A stretch of 64,000 nt of DNA from Alcaligenaceae bacterium (GTDB lineage Bacteria; Pseudomonadota; Gammaproteobacteria; Burkholderiales; Burkholderiaceae_B): positions 1 to 64,000 of the forward strand of contig JAUNUJ010000009.1 in assembly GCA_030538235.1 (NCBI GenBank), read 5' to 3'. The translations under genes were made by a program, and so were the position numbers. The notes under the pieces are model-generated. The model saw nothing but the letters and a program-made list of their open reading frames with translations, searched no databases and was not told the origin of the DNA. The stretch's first letter is position 1; every line of letters begins with the position of its first letter. Positions 1 through 8,259 of the stretch are shown in pieces.

Positions 1-34
1 CCTGAAAGCTAAACGCTCTCAGGGGTTTTTTTAT
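1..34 (+). terminator. Intrinsic terminator of a gene upstream of the window
   Basis: A nine-base stem (CCTGAAAGC pairing with GCTCTCAGG, one A-C mismatch) closes a short loop and is followed by seven T residues. This is a standard rho-independent terminator. The gene it ends lies outside the window. Confidence 0.75.
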
Positions 35-167
35 GACCATCGATAAAGGTGGTATTTACAAAAGTAATGAACCGCATAGCTTAATACAATCCTCACGATT
101 CGATATGTATAGTATATTTATAACTAATTTATATTAGTTTAAATATATTATCTTTAAGGAATCAAAT

Positions 168-659
168 TTGTCTGACTTAGCTAAGCACAAACTTTCCATG
201 ACCGTCTTAATGACGCCGGATATGGCGAATTTTTCGGGTAATGTTCATGGCGGTACGATTTTAAAGTTTCTGGACCAAGTTGCCTATGCTTGTGCCAGTC
301 GTTATGCCGGTCAATACGTTGTTACCTTATCGGTTGACCAGGTGATTTTCAGACAGCCGATACATGTGGGTGAATTAGTAACTTTCTTGGCTTCTGTTAA
401 CTATACGGGCAGATCGTCGATGGAGATAGGCATCCGTGTTTTGGCTGAAAATATTCGTACCCGCGAACAACGCCATGTTAATAGTTGCTTTTTTACTATG
501 GTCGCGGTCGATGATAGTGGCAAGGCGATTTCTGTACCACCCTTAGAGCCGGCAGATGACATAGAGTTGTGTCGCTTTAATGCGGCCGAAAGACGCCGTG
601 AATTGCGTCGCGAAATGGAAGGTCGTCAAGGTCAAATTAAATTGGAAACAGAAAGCTAA
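168..659 (+). CDS. Acyl-CoA thioesterase, hotdog fold (YciA-like)
   Basis: This 163-residue protein is a single hotdog-fold thioesterase that should hydrolyse acyl-CoA to free acid and CoA in the cytoplasm. The N-terminal part carries the family pattern: MTPDMANFSGNVHGG with the conserved N-x-x-G-x-V-H-G-G, then the central helix (ILKFLDQVAYACASRYAG) with the aspartate expected in the active site. The charged C-terminal tail (about residues 140-163) is not part of the fold. The start is TTG at 168, preceded by AAGGA with good spacing; no better ATG fits the conserved N-terminus. The gene stands alone between terminators. Family assignment is firm, the acyl chain preference is unknown. Confidence 0.85.
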   Translation: MSDLAKHKLSMTVLMTPDMANFSGNVHGGTILKFLDQVAYACASRYAGQYVVTLSVDQVIFRQPIHVGELVTFLASVNYTGRSSMEIGIRVLAENIRTREQRHVNSCFFTMVAVDDSGKAISVPPLEPADDIELCRFNAAERRRELRREMEGRQGQIKLETES

Positions 660-686
660 AACTTTTTTGCAGTATTCATTTTCTTC

Positions 687-717
687 AACTCTCAATGGCA
701 GATTGCGATTGAGAGTT
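687..717. terminator. Hairpin between convergent thioesterase and nnrE genes
   Basis: A perfect ten-base stem (AACTCTCAAT / ATTGAGAGTT) with an 11-base loop sits between two convergent genes. On the + strand it is followed by TGTTAGTTAATTT, a modest T-rich tail, so it probably ends the thioesterase transcript. Confidence 0.55.
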
Positions 718-728
718 TGTTAGTTAAT

Positions 729-1379
729 TTAAATACCGATATCGAGACAGACAATCTCACCACATACTACTTTGCCATGCGCCGTAAAATGCGCTGGCTT
801 ATAGGCAGCAAAAGTATAAGTGAGATTAGCATTAAAGGTGTTTTTAGCTAAGTCACCAGTATCGCAATTTAATCCACTTGGAAGATCCAGCGCAATACGA
901 TAAGTCCCTGTCTGATTCACTAGACCCATGATCTTAGATACTTTGTCCGGTAAATTACCGCTATAACCGGTACCAAAAATCGCATCAATAATCCATAGAT
1001 TGTCACACTTACTAACTAAGAAATTCTCAATTTCGTCGTCTTCAAGGTAATTGATTTGCTGCTCAAATGATTCTAGGCGTTGTAGGTTAAGCATGGACAA
1101 GAGTGAAAGCTCTGTGCCCAATAAAAAACCTAGATTGATGGTCAGACCTTGTTCAGCTAAGACCCGAGCAATCACTAAACCATCGCCGGCATTATTGCCT
1201 TTGCCGCAAATGATCAAAACCGATTCTGGTCGTGTTAATCGGCCGTCGCCAATGCGAGTTAATAAATTTTTGGCGACAGCTTGACCGGCATTTTCCATTA
1301 GCTGTTCAAAACTTGTGCCACGGTCTACAGCACTTTGTTCGGCACGTCTCATTTCTTCTGCTGTGTAAATTCTTTTCAT
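729..1379 (-). CDS. nnrE: NAD(P)H-hydrate epimerase, stand-alone (YjeF N-terminal domain)
   Basis: This 216-residue protein is the epimerase half of the NAD(P)HX repair system, interconverting the R and S forms of hydrated NAD(P)H so that a dehydratase can restore the cofactor. The sequence opens with YTAEEMRRAEQ and the MENAGQAVA helix. It then shows the signature VLIICGKGNNAGDGLVIAR (about residues 54-72) and DAIFGTG further on. In many bacteria this domain is fused to the ADP/ATP-dependent dehydratase NnrD; here the dehydratase half is absent and no nnrD is seen nearby. The ATG at 1379 matches the family N-terminus. Confidence 0.88.
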   Translation of the reverse strand: MKRIYTAEEMRRAEQSAVDRGTSFEQLMENAGQAVAKNLLTRIGDGRLTRPESVLIICGKGNNAGDGLVIARVLAEQGLTINLGFLLGTELSLLSMLNLQRLESFEQQINYLEDDEIENFLVSKCDNLWIIDAIFGTGYSGNLPDKVSKIMGLVNQTGTYRIALDLPSGLNCDTGDLAKNTFNANLTYTFAAYKPAHFTAHGKVVCGEIVCLDIGI

Positions 1380-1615
1380 AATATCTAGTTTCCCCCAAAA
1401 CGCTCTTTTATTTTAAGCATAAAAAACTTGGATATGCCACTAATCTTAAACTATTCAATTAAACAGTTTGTACGCAACCTCGGGCTGAACGGTACTTTTC
1501 AAGCAAACTGTTATACTAATTCGGTGAGTGTTGTCTACAGCCAATTAGCTGTATAGCATCGCTTAGCTATAGTTAGTTTATTTAAACCTTAATTATCGTT
1601 GTTTTTGGATATTTT

Positions 1616-2296
1616 ATGAGTAATTCAAATCTTAGCCCTTTAGAGCGTTTAAAGCAAAGTAGTGCAGCGGAGTGGCAGGACTACACCCAACACGCATTTG
1701 TCCGTCAACTTGGTGCCGCAAGCCTGGATGCTGATGCATTTAAACATTATTTGAAGCAGGATTATTTATTTCTTGTACATTTTGCGCGTGCTTGGGGTTT
1801 GGCTGTTTACAAAAGCCGTAATATGCGTGAATTACGTCAGAGCTTTGCCAGTTTAATTGCTATTGTTGATGTTGAATTTGATTTGCATATTGAGTATTGT
1901 GCCAAGTGGGGTATTACTGAAGCTGAGTTAGAGGTGCTGCCAGAGGGACGTGCCACTATGGCTTATACGCGTTATGTTTTAGATGCCGGTAATCAGGGTA
2001 ATTTGTTAGATTTGCACGTTGCGCTGGTACCTTGTCTCATTGGTTATGCCGAGATTGGTAAGTGGTTAGAGAGCCAAGACTTTACTGTGCTGGATGAAAG
2101 CAATCCCTATTTGCCGTGGATTCAAATGTACATTAGTGATGAGTTTCAACAAGCAGCCAAAGCTGAAATTGATTGGTTAAATCAAGCTTTGGCAAAGGTT
2201 GATGAGGAGCGTTTTAAAGAGTTGGAAGCTATTTTCCGAGACGCTACTCGCCTTGAAATTGATTTCTGGCAAGCAGGTTTGGATCAAACAGTCTAA
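1616..2296 (+). CDS. tenA: Thiaminase II / aminopyrimidine aminohydrolase TenA
   Basis: TenA hydrolyses aminopyrimidine breakdown products of thiamine so that the HMP moiety can be salvaged for thiamine synthesis. The 226-residue all-helical protein has the family landmarks: HAFVRQLGAASLDADAF near the N-terminus, YLKQDYLFL (residues about 45-53), and the catalytic cysteine in HVALVPCLIGYAEIG (C140). The terminal helix carries EIDFWQ with the conserved glutamate. No other thiamine genes are adjacent and I saw no convincing TPP riboswitch in the 236-base upstream gap. The stop overlaps the stop of the convergent nucleosidase gene by four bases. Confidence 0.93.
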   Translation: MSNSNLSPLERLKQSSAAEWQDYTQHAFVRQLGAASLDADAFKHYLKQDYLFLVHFARAWGLAVYKSRNMRELRQSFASLIAIVDVEFDLHIEYCAKWGITEAELEVLPEGRATMAYTRYVLDAGNQGNLLDLHVALVPCLIGYAEIGKWLESQDFTVLDESNPYLPWIQMYISDEFQQAAKAEIDWLNQALAKVDEERFKELEAIFRDATRLEIDFWQAGLDQTV

Positions 2297-3135
2297 GCTA
2301 ACAGATCAGTCGATAGGTAGTTTAGGAGTCGCTTTAGTATGGGTGATGCGTAGTTAGGGGCAATTTTGTTCAGAAACTCATTGAAGTCCAGATCGGCATG
2401 AAAATCGGCGCGATCGCTGATTATGCGAAAAATAGCAAATGGGATGTCATATTCATAGCAAACTTGTGCTACAGCGGCTCCTTCCATTTCAACACACATG
2501 GTGCTTGGCATTTGTTCAGCGATTTGGGTTTGTTTTTCCAGACCGTTGACAAAGACATCGCCACTACCGATCAGTCCATGGTGTAGTTTGGGGCTTTCGC
2601 GTTGAAAAAAGCGTTCTTTTTCTGTGACATTAAAAGCGCTTGTAAAGTCATTTTCTAGATAATCATGACATGCTTGTTCGATGCTTTTTGTGAGAGCTTC
2701 GTCGCTGTTAAAAAAAGTTTTATTTAACAAGGGCACACTGAATTTAGGAAACAGTGGGCTGGCGTCTAAATCGTATTGATAGATAGAGCTGGCAATCACA
2801 ATATCACCAACCAACGCATCCGGATGAATGCCGCCGGCTAAGCCGGTAAAAACAACACGATCTGCCCCGAATAAATTGATTAGTGTCGTAGCGGTGGAGG
2901 CGGCGGCGACTTTACCGATGCGTGACAGTACCACCACATAGTCTTGGTTATTAAGTTGGCCCAGATAGTAGCGACGACCAGCCAAGGTGTGAATGGTCAC
3001 TGTATCGTCCATGTGTTTTAAAATAGCGGCGATTTCTTGTTCGAGCGCCGCCATAATGCCGATAGGGGCTTTGTCTTGTTGCTTAGGGTTAATCGGAAGC
3101 TTGGTAGAAGCCTGCTCATATCGTTGGTTTTGCAT
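2293..3135 (-). CDS. mtnN: 5'-methylthioadenosine / S-adenosylhomocysteine nucleosidase
   Basis: MTAN cleaves adenine from MTA, SAH and 5'-deoxyadenosine, by-products of polyamine synthesis, methylation and radical-SAM chemistry. The 280-residue sequence contains the catalytic features of the family: AALEQE near residues 29-34 (E34 aligns with E12 of the E. coli enzyme), VEMEGAA (E216/E218) that holds the ribose, and the general acid D241 in ISDRAD. An N-terminal stretch of about 22 residues precedes the usual start (KAPIGIMAALEQE) and has no family counterpart. It may be real or a start-site artefact, but no internal ATG gives a typical start. Confidence 0.92.
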   Translation of the reverse strand: MQNQRYEQASTKLPINPKQQDKAPIGIMAALEQEIAAILKHMDDTVTIHTLAGRRYYLGQLNNQDYVVVLSRIGKVAAASTATTLINLFGADRVVFTGLAGGIHPDALVGDIVIASSIYQYDLDASPLFPKFSVPLLNKTFFNSDEALTKSIEQACHDYLENDFTSAFNVTEKERFFQRESPKLHHGLIGSGDVFVNGLEKQTQIAEQMPSTMCVEMEGAAVAQVCYEYDIPFAIFRIISDRADFHADLDFNEFLNKIAPNYASPILKRLLNYLSTDLLA

Positions 3136-3151
3136 TGTTATTTATTTTTCC

Positions 3152-3853
3152 TTAACTCGTGAATGATTGTTTGGCAAAGGGTCTTAGCTTCGGTGTAGGC
3201 AGGATTGATACGCCTTGTGACTTGGCAGCTTGTTGTTCGATTTCTAATGTCTTTAAAAAAGCGGGTCGCTGCTGTAGTCTATGCCAGTAATCTTGTATTG
3301 ACTCTGAGCATTGATTGAGTAGTTCGATGTAGTCGGCTAGCATTAGAGCATAAGCGACTGAAATATCAGCAATGGTAAAGCGTTCACCACAAAGGTAATC
3401 ACTTTTCTGTAATACCTGATCTAGCAATCGGCTACGGCTGATAAACCACTGAGTATAGTCCGCCACAATCCCCGGGTGTTGTCGCTCAGGTGGCTCAAAG
3501 TGTTGATAGCGTAGGACTAAGGTTTGTGGAAAGGTCAGGGTCGCCTCACCATAATGGATAAAATTAAGATAACTGCCAAAGTCTTTTTCATGTTCTGCAA
3601 TCGCCAAACTTGTACCGGGCTTTCTGCTCACGATATATTGACACATCGCTGCTGATTCGGTCATAAGTCCATGCTCTGTCATCATGGCGGGTATCGTACC
3701 TAAGGGGTTAGTATCTAAAAAATCGCGCCTATGCACTCGTGGCGGAAACTCCATCATGACAAGTTCATAATCTAAACCGAGCTCCTCCAGTGCCCATAAA
3801 GGCCGAAAGGATCGTGCGCTGACGCTATGGTAAAGGGTAATAGATTTTTCCAC
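3152..3853 (-). CDS. Glutathione S-transferase family protein
   Basis: This 233-residue cytosolic protein has the two-domain GST layout. The thioredoxin-like N-terminal domain holds YHSVSARSFRPLWALEELG and the glutathione-binding NPLGTIPAMM and MTESAAMCQYI (cis-proline and E-S pair). The helical C-terminal domain holds LCGERFTIADISVAYAL with the conserved N-capping box (T-I-A-D). The last 20 or so residues are extra. It follows the MTAN gene's upstream end by 16 bases on the same strand, so the two may be co-transcribed. Substrate and class cannot be told from sequence alone. Confidence 0.88.
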   Translation of the reverse strand: MEKSITLYHSVSARSFRPLWALEELGLDYELVMMEFPPRVHRRDFLDTNPLGTIPAMMTEHGLMTESAAMCQYIVSRKPGTSLAIAEHEKDFGSYLNFIHYGEATLTFPQTLVLRYQHFEPPERQHPGIVADYTQWFISRSRLLDQVLQKSDYLCGERFTIADISVAYALMLADYIELLNQCSESIQDYWHRLQQRPAFLKTLEIEQQAAKSQGVSILPTPKLRPFAKQSFTS

Positions 3854-4174
3854 AGGAAACCCCGGTAAATGTTAGAAAACAATTATTGGCTACTGTCTTA
3901 ATGACCGTACTGAGATGATTAAGCAGTGTATGTTTACCACACATCAAGGCGTGATTTTTGATTTATAAACTCTAATCAGTGTTAACACTAGTCTTGTTTT
4001 TGCTTGTCTTGTGGCATTTGCTAACGGCCCTTTCTAGGCGTTAGTACTTGATTCTCAATTTTTCGCTGTTGTGTTAAGCTTTCCTATAGCTCTATGTTAT
4101 ATGGCAGAGCGAATCATCTATCAATTTGATTGATGAGAGCAGTTCTTTGTTTATTGGAGAGAGGAGACTTCCAT
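3854..4174. other. Divergent intergenic region between GST and sodC
   Basis: This gap of about 320 bases holds no gene that I can support. A weak candidate sodC promoter is TTGTGT at 4069-4074, an 18-base spacer, and TATGTT at 4093-4098. No operator was recognised. Confidence 0.3.
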
Positions 4175-4705
4175 ATGAAAAAAGTTCTTTTAGGTGTTTT
4201 ATTGCTAGGTTTTATGACTGCATCTTATGCAGCTGATGAAATTGTTGTTGATATGAAATTTGCTACTGCGCAGGGGCCGGGTGAGTCTGCGGGTACAGTG
4301 ACAATTACTCAAACTGAATTCGGTGCTAAATTCACCCCTGATATTAAGGGGTTAGAGGAACCCGGGATTCGTGGTTTTCATATTCATGCGGTGGGTTCCT
4401 GCGAGGCCAGTGAGTCTGATGGCAAAGTAGTGCCGGCAGGGGCTGCAGGCGGTCACTGGGATCCGGATAATTCGGGTTCCCATAAAGGGCCATGGGATAC
4501 CACAAGTCACAAGGGTGATTTGCCGGCGCTTTATGTAGACTCTGAGGGCAATATTAACTATCCGGTGGTTGCGCCACGTATTACCGATCTCGAAGAAATT
4601 AAGGGCTTATCGATGATGATTCACGTGGGTGGTGATAACTACAGTGATGAACCCTTGCCATTGGGTGGTGGTGGGGCACGTAATTTGTGCGGTCTGATTA
4701 ACTAA
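4175..4705 (+). CDS. sodC: Periplasmic Cu/Zn superoxide dismutase
   Basis: SodC converts superoxide to peroxide and oxygen in the periplasm. I chose ATG 4175 over an upstream in-frame start because it follows GAGAGGAG and begins a clean signal peptide (MKKVLLGVLLLGFMTASYA, cleavage near residue 19-20); the protein is then 176 residues. All metal ligands are visible: H69 and H71 (FHIHAVG), bridging H94 (GGHWDP), zinc ligands H103, H112 and D115, and copper ligand H150 (MIHVGGDNYSD). The two disulfide cysteines (C76, C172) and the guiding arginine in GGARNLCG are also present. The protein looks fully active. Confidence 0.96.
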   Translation: MKKVLLGVLLLGFMTASYAADEIVVDMKFATAQGPGESAGTVTITQTEFGAKFTPDIKGLEEPGIRGFHIHAVGSCEASESDGKVVPAGAAGGHWDPDNSGSHKGPWDTTSHKGDLPALYVDSEGNINYPVVAPRITDLEEIKGLSMMIHVGGDNYSDEPLPLGGGGARNLCGLIN

Positions 4706-4720
4706 CATCACTAAATAGCA

Positions 4721-4752
4721 AAAGGTCTAGTTCAATTCTGTACTAGACCTTT
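4721..4752. terminator. Hairpin downstream of sodC
   Basis: A perfect ten-base stem (AAAGGTCTAG / CTAGACCTTT) with a 12-base loop lies 15 bases after the sodC stop. The T tract is short, so termination may be incomplete or rho-assisted. Confidence 0.5.
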
Positions 4753-4763
4753 GAATAAAACTT

Positions 4764-4804
4764 GACCCCATAAGATTTGAGTTTAACTCCAATGTTATGG
4801 GGTC
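4764..4804. terminator. Second hairpin between sodC and the DUF1328 gene
   Basis: GACCCCATAA at 4764-4773 pairs perfectly with TTATGGGGTC at 4795-4804. Read on the minus strand it is followed by AAGTTTTATT, so it could end the leftward DUF1328 transcript as well as back up sodC termination. Confidence 0.45.
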
Positions 4805-4865
4805 TTTAACTATCGAGGTGCTTTTGAAAGCCCCGAGAGCAAGTTGCGATTTAATCATTCTAGAT

Positions 4866-5024
4866 CTAAGATCGTCGACCGAACAAAAACGATAGAACAG
4901 CAATAATTAAAAATACAAAGAATAATACTTTTGCAATACCGGCAGCGGTACCCGCGATACCACCAAAACCTAACACAGCAGCGATTAATGCGATAACTAA
5001 AAATACGATAGCGTAGTGAAGCAT
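4866..5024 (-). CDS. Small DUF1328 family membrane protein
   Basis: A 52-residue protein can be read leftward from ATG at 5024, with AAAAGGAG just upstream as a good ribosome binding site. It starts [20 protein letters not shown], continues through a glycine-rich turn ([12 protein letters not shown]), and ends with a second hydrophobic helix and a basic FGRRS tail. This two-helix pattern with the glycine/alanine turn is typical of the DUF1328 (YtjA-like) inner-membrane proteins found across proteobacteria. Their function is unknown. The gene is divergent from the flavin oxidoreductase gene at 5220, with AT-rich palindromes between them. Confidence 0.88.
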   Translation of the reverse strand: MLHYAIVFLVIALIAAVLGFGGIAGTAAGIAKVLFFVFLIIAVLSFLFGRRS

Positions 5025-5072
5025 GACTTTCTCCTTTTCTCTCATAAAAGTATGAAGTTTTACTTTAAAGTA

Positions 5073-5110
5073 TTAATGCATTAACTACTATTATTAATTT
5101 GAAATTAATA
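5073..5110. promoter_or_regulatory. AT-rich palindromes in a divergent promoter region
   Basis: Two perfect inverted repeats sit between the divergent DUF1328 and flavin oxidoreductase genes. The first is TTAATGCATTAA at 5073-5084. The second is TATTAATTT-G-AAATTAATA at 5092-5110, with nine-base arms. They could be operators, but AT-rich palindromes also arise by chance and no regulator is indicated. Confidence 0.3.
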
Positions 5111-5219
5111 GACAGATTTTGTAAGTCAGATAGGGTTTTTTTAACATTCTTTGGTAAAGTGTAAGTAGCAATTGCTGATGTAGTTAAGAGTAAATTTCAA
5201 ATATGAATTAAGTGATGTT

Positions 5220-6302
5220 ATGTTGAACAATGAGTTTTGTGAGCGCTTCGGTTTAAGTTATCCGATTATTCAGGCTCCCATGGCAGGCGTTTCAAACCCG
5301 CGTTTGTCTGCTGCCGTCAGAAAAGCGGGAGCCTTGCCGTCATTAGGTTGTGGCGCTATGAGTGCGGCTGTTCTCGATAAAACCTTTAGCGAGTATCTGG
5401 ATTTGAGCGCTGAGCCTGAGCGACCGTTACTTAATATCAACTTTTTTTCTCATCAAGAAGAGCTGATTGATGAGGGTGCTAACCAAGCTTGGCTGCAGCA
5501 ATTGAAACCCCTGTTTGATGGATTCGGTGCTCAGCTGCCGACCAAACTCGAGTTCATATATCAAAGTTTTTTGACTGAAGATGAGCGGCTTGAGGTTATT
5601 TTAAACAGGCGTCCGCAGATTGTTAGTTTCCATTTCGGTTTACCGTCTGAGGGCGTATTAACAAAACTAAGAGCAGCGGATATAGCGATTTTTGCGACGG
5701 CTTGTGATTTAAACGAGGCTAAGCAGCTAGAAGCCTTAGGCGTTGATTATATTGTGGCTCAGGGCTATGAAGCCGGCGGTCACCGCGGTATTTTTAATCC
5801 ACAACAAGACGAGGCTATAGCTACCCTAGCATTATTGCAATTGCTCAAAAAAGAATGTCATACGCCAATTATTGCAACCGGTGGTATTATGCATGGCCAC
5901 CATATACGTACGATGATGGCACATGGCGCTGCGGCAGTGCAGTTAGGAACAGCCTTTGTTCTTTGTCCAGAGAGTTCTGCGTCAGAGGCTTATCGTCGTC
6001 ATGTAAGAGCAGAGGCTCAGCAGAGTCGTCCTGAAACCTTAGTGAGTGCGGTGATTTCAGGTCGTCCAGCGCGAGGTTTAAGGACTAAGTTAAGCGATCT
6101 AGGTGCGAAGCTAGAGACAGAGGGTTTCAAGCGCCCGGCTTATCCTGTGTTATATGACGCAAATAAGCAATTAAATGATGCGGCGTTAAAGCAGGGCGAT
6201 GAGGGTTATGGTGCTTATTGGTTGGGCACGGGTTTAGCGGATATTAGAGAAATGCCGGCGGCAGAGTTAGTGGCTTTACTGGCGCAAGAAGCTTTTAACT
6301 AA
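5220..6302 (+). CDS. NAD(P)H-dependent flavin oxidoreductase / nitronate monooxygenase family
   Basis: This 360-residue TIM-barrel flavoprotein belongs to the nitronate monooxygenase / FabK-like group, which uses FMN to oxidise alkyl nitronates or quinones. Visible landmarks are FGLSYPIIQAPMAGVSNPRLSAAV at the N-terminus, FHFGLPS with the candidate catalytic histidine, VAQGYEAGGHRG for the FMN phosphate, and ATGGIMHG followed by GAAAVQLGTAFV. The order and length match class I nitronate monooxygenases. No strong ribosome binding site precedes the ATG. Physiological substrate is unknown. Confidence 0.85.
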   Translation: MLNNEFCERFGLSYPIIQAPMAGVSNPRLSAAVRKAGALPSLGCGAMSAAVLDKTFSEYLDLSAEPERPLLNINFFSHQEELIDEGANQAWLQQLKPLFDGFGAQLPTKLEFIYQSFLTEDERLEVILNRRPQIVSFHFGLPSEGVLTKLRAADIAIFATACDLNEAKQLEALGVDYIVAQGYEAGGHRGIFNPQQDEAIATLALLQLLKKECHTPIIATGGIMHGHHIRTMMAHGAAAVQLGTAFVLCPESSASEAYRRHVRAEAQQSRPETLVSAVISGRPARGLRTKLSDLGAKLETEGFKRPAYPVLYDANKQLNDAALKQGDEGYGAYWLGTGLADIREMPAAELVALLAQEAFN

Positions 6303-6324
6303 TCTTAAACCGAACCTAAAGCAT

Positions 6325-6360
6325 AAAAAATGCTGAGACCCATAAGGCTCAGCATTTTTT
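6325..6360. terminator. Bidirectional intrinsic terminator
   Basis: A perfect 13-base stem (AAAAAATGCTGAG / CTCAGCATTTTTT) with a ten-base loop lies between convergent genes. It provides a T tract on either strand, so it should end both the flavin oxidoreductase and the pirin transcripts. Confidence 0.9.
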
Positions 6361-6378
6361 GTGGCGTTTCAACTTTGC

Positions 6379-7233
6379 TTAAGCAAATAAACCGGCTTGA
6401 TAGTCATTGAAAGCCTGAATGATTTCATCCTTTGTGTTCATCACAAAAGGACCATGCTGAAATATCGGCTCATTTAGTGGTTTGCCGGCGATCACCAAGA
6501 CACGGCAGTCCTCAGTGGCCTTGAGGCTGATACCATCGGCTGCCGGATCATTAGTTAACAAGGCTAATTGAGTGGCTGTGACTTGACTGCCATTTGCTTC
6601 TAATCCACCCTCATAGACCACGATAAAGGCATTGTGGCTTGCAGGGATTTGTGCGTCAAAGTGTTGGCCCGCAGCGATGGTGACATCCAGATAAATTGGC
6701 TCGGTTTTTTCGCGCTGTACGGCACCTTTTGTGCCATGACTTTGACCGGCAATAACAGTTACCTGCACGCCTTCTTCAGCGCTACCATACTTCGGTAGGT
6801 CCAGATTTTGGTAATCCTGATACCAAGGATCAATCATTTTATCTTGAGCTGACAGATTGAGCCAAAGTTGGAAGCCGCGCATCATGCCGTCTTCTTGTTG
6901 AGGGATTTCAGAGTGAATTAAACCACGACCGGCCGTCATCCACTGAACTCCGCCATTTTCCAAAAGCCCTTCATTGCCCTTGCTGTCACGATGGAGCATA
7001 CGACCCTCAATCATATAGGTGACGGTTTCAAAACCACGGTGTGGGTGGTTAGGGAAGCCGGCAATATAATCATCGGGGTTATCGCTGCCGAAACTATCGA
7101 GCATTAAAAAAGGATCCAGACGACGTTGTAAATTACTGCTTAATAAGCGGGTCAATTTGACGCCGGCGCCATCGCTAGTCTCTTGACCGCGAAAGATTTG
7201 TTCAACCTGACGAGATTTAGTGATTTTCGACAT
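6379..7233 (-). CDS. Pirin family protein (bicupin)
   Basis: This 284-residue protein has the two-cupin architecture of pirins, some of which act as quercetin 2,3-dioxygenases. The N-terminal cupin carries the metal site: FPNHPHRGFETVTYM gives two of the histidines, and AGRGLIHSEIP gives the third histidine and the glutamate. The C-terminal cupin (about residues 165-284) ends with the conserved GKPLNEPIFQHGPFVMNT. The gene is transcribed alone. Known pirins vary in role from oxidant detoxification to transcriptional cofactor, so the biological function here is open. Confidence 0.9.
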   Translation of the reverse strand: MSKITKSRQVEQIFRGQETSDGAGVKLTRLLSSNLQRRLDPFLMLDSFGSDNPDDYIAGFPNHPHRGFETVTYMIEGRMLHRDSKGNEGLLENGGVQWMTAGRGLIHSEIPQQEDGMMRGFQLWLNLSAQDKMIDPWYQDYQNLDLPKYGSAEEGVQVTVIAGQSHGTKGAVQREKTEPIYLDVTIAAGQHFDAQIPASHNAFIVVYEGGLEANGSQVTATQLALLTNDPAADGISLKATEDCRVLVIAGKPLNEPIFQHGPFVMNTKDEIIQAFNDYQAGLFA

Positions 7234-7392
7234 AAAGTATTCCTAACAAGTTTTAAGTTGCGTAATTCAATCTAATGATATAAGTCAGTATATGAGACTA
7301 AGTGTCTGAAGTACAAGGGCAAAACCCATTGATTCTAGCTACTGTCAGGATTGTTTTTTTATATCAGCAGCGCAACAGTTATCATGTCTCAG

Positions 7393-8259
7393 CTATTGTC
7401 TGGCTAAGCGATAAAAGGGTGCCAGGAGATGCTCCATACCTTTGGTAATGCTTTGACTGCTGGCGCGCCATGGATTAATATCCAGGCCTCCTCGGCGAGT
7501 ATAGCGAGCGGTCACAAATAACTCATCGGGTGTGCAGTGCTGTAGCAAATCGCAGTAAATTTCTTCTACGCACAGCTCGTGAAAGCCATTGTGTTGACGA
7601 TAGGAAACGATATAGCGTAAAAATGATGCGGGGTCGATGGGCAGACCTTTATAAGCAATGATCACGGTACCCCAGTCAGGTTGATTAGTGACAGGACAGT
7701 TGGACTTTAACAGGTTCGAATAAAGAATATGCACCTGATCAGAGACCCCCGGTTCGACTTTGTTGTCTACTAAACGCAGTAGTTCCGGTTTGGGTTCATA
7801 CCAATCAATGTCAATATCTAAATCATCTACACAATCGCCGAGAATATCGATGATTTGGCAATCACTCCAAGCGTGAGCCGGGGCCAGTTGAATGGTGACC
7901 TTGCCGCAGGCCGCCTTACTGAGATCCTTAGTCATAAGCTCAATAACTTGCTGCGGTGATTCGAATTGACTTTGATTGAAAGAGTTTAGATAAAGCTTAA
8001 AGGATTTGGATTCGATCAGATAGGGATTGTTTTGATCGAATTCAAAGGAGGCGATAGCGACCATCGGTTTGCCCTTAGGGTTGAGCCAAGAAATTTCAAA
8101 GGCGGTCCAAAGATCACCACCAATCCAAGCAGGCGTGGTTTCAGCACTTGAACCCCGACGGGTTTCTGCGCGCGCAATAGGAAACAGCAGCGTGGCATCG
8201 TATTGTGCAGGATAGTGCGTTGTTTGGCCTAGATTGCTATCGTTAATTTTTTGAGTCAT
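7393..8259 (-). CDS. queF: NADPH-dependent 7-cyano-7-deazaguanine reductase QueF (type II)
   Basis: QueF reduces preQ0 to preQ1, the last step before the queuosine precursor is inserted into tRNA. At 288 residues it is the long, two-domain (YqcD-like) type. The NADPH-binding pattern is [12 protein letters not shown] (about residues 83-94). The catalytic cysteine C188 and aspartate D195 lie in [18 protein letters not shown], and the C-terminal domain has [14 protein letters not shown]. The start overlaps the end of ttcA by 17 bases, indicating translation from one mRNA. No other queuosine genes are in the window. Confidence 0.95.
   Translation of the reverse strand: MTQKINDSNLGQTTHYPAQYDATLLFPIARAETRRGSSAETTPAWIGGDLWTAFEISWLNPKGKPMVAIASFEFDQNNPYLIESKSFKLYLNSFNQSQFESPQQVIELMTKDLSKAACGKVTIQLAPAHAWSDCQIIDILGDCVDDLDIDIDWYEPKPELLRLVDNKVEPGVSDQVHILYSNLLKSNCPVTNQPDWGTVIIAYKGLPIDPASFLRYIVSYRQHNGFHELCVEEIYCDLLQHCTPDELFVTARYTRRGGLDINPWRASSQSITKGMEHLLAPFYRLARQ

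Noticed and set aside
1380-1615. Possible TPP riboswitch before tenA
   Set aside because: CGGGCTGAACGG recalls part of the motif, but the remaining conserved segments (such as the CTGAGA and ACCTGATC blocks) are not present in order.
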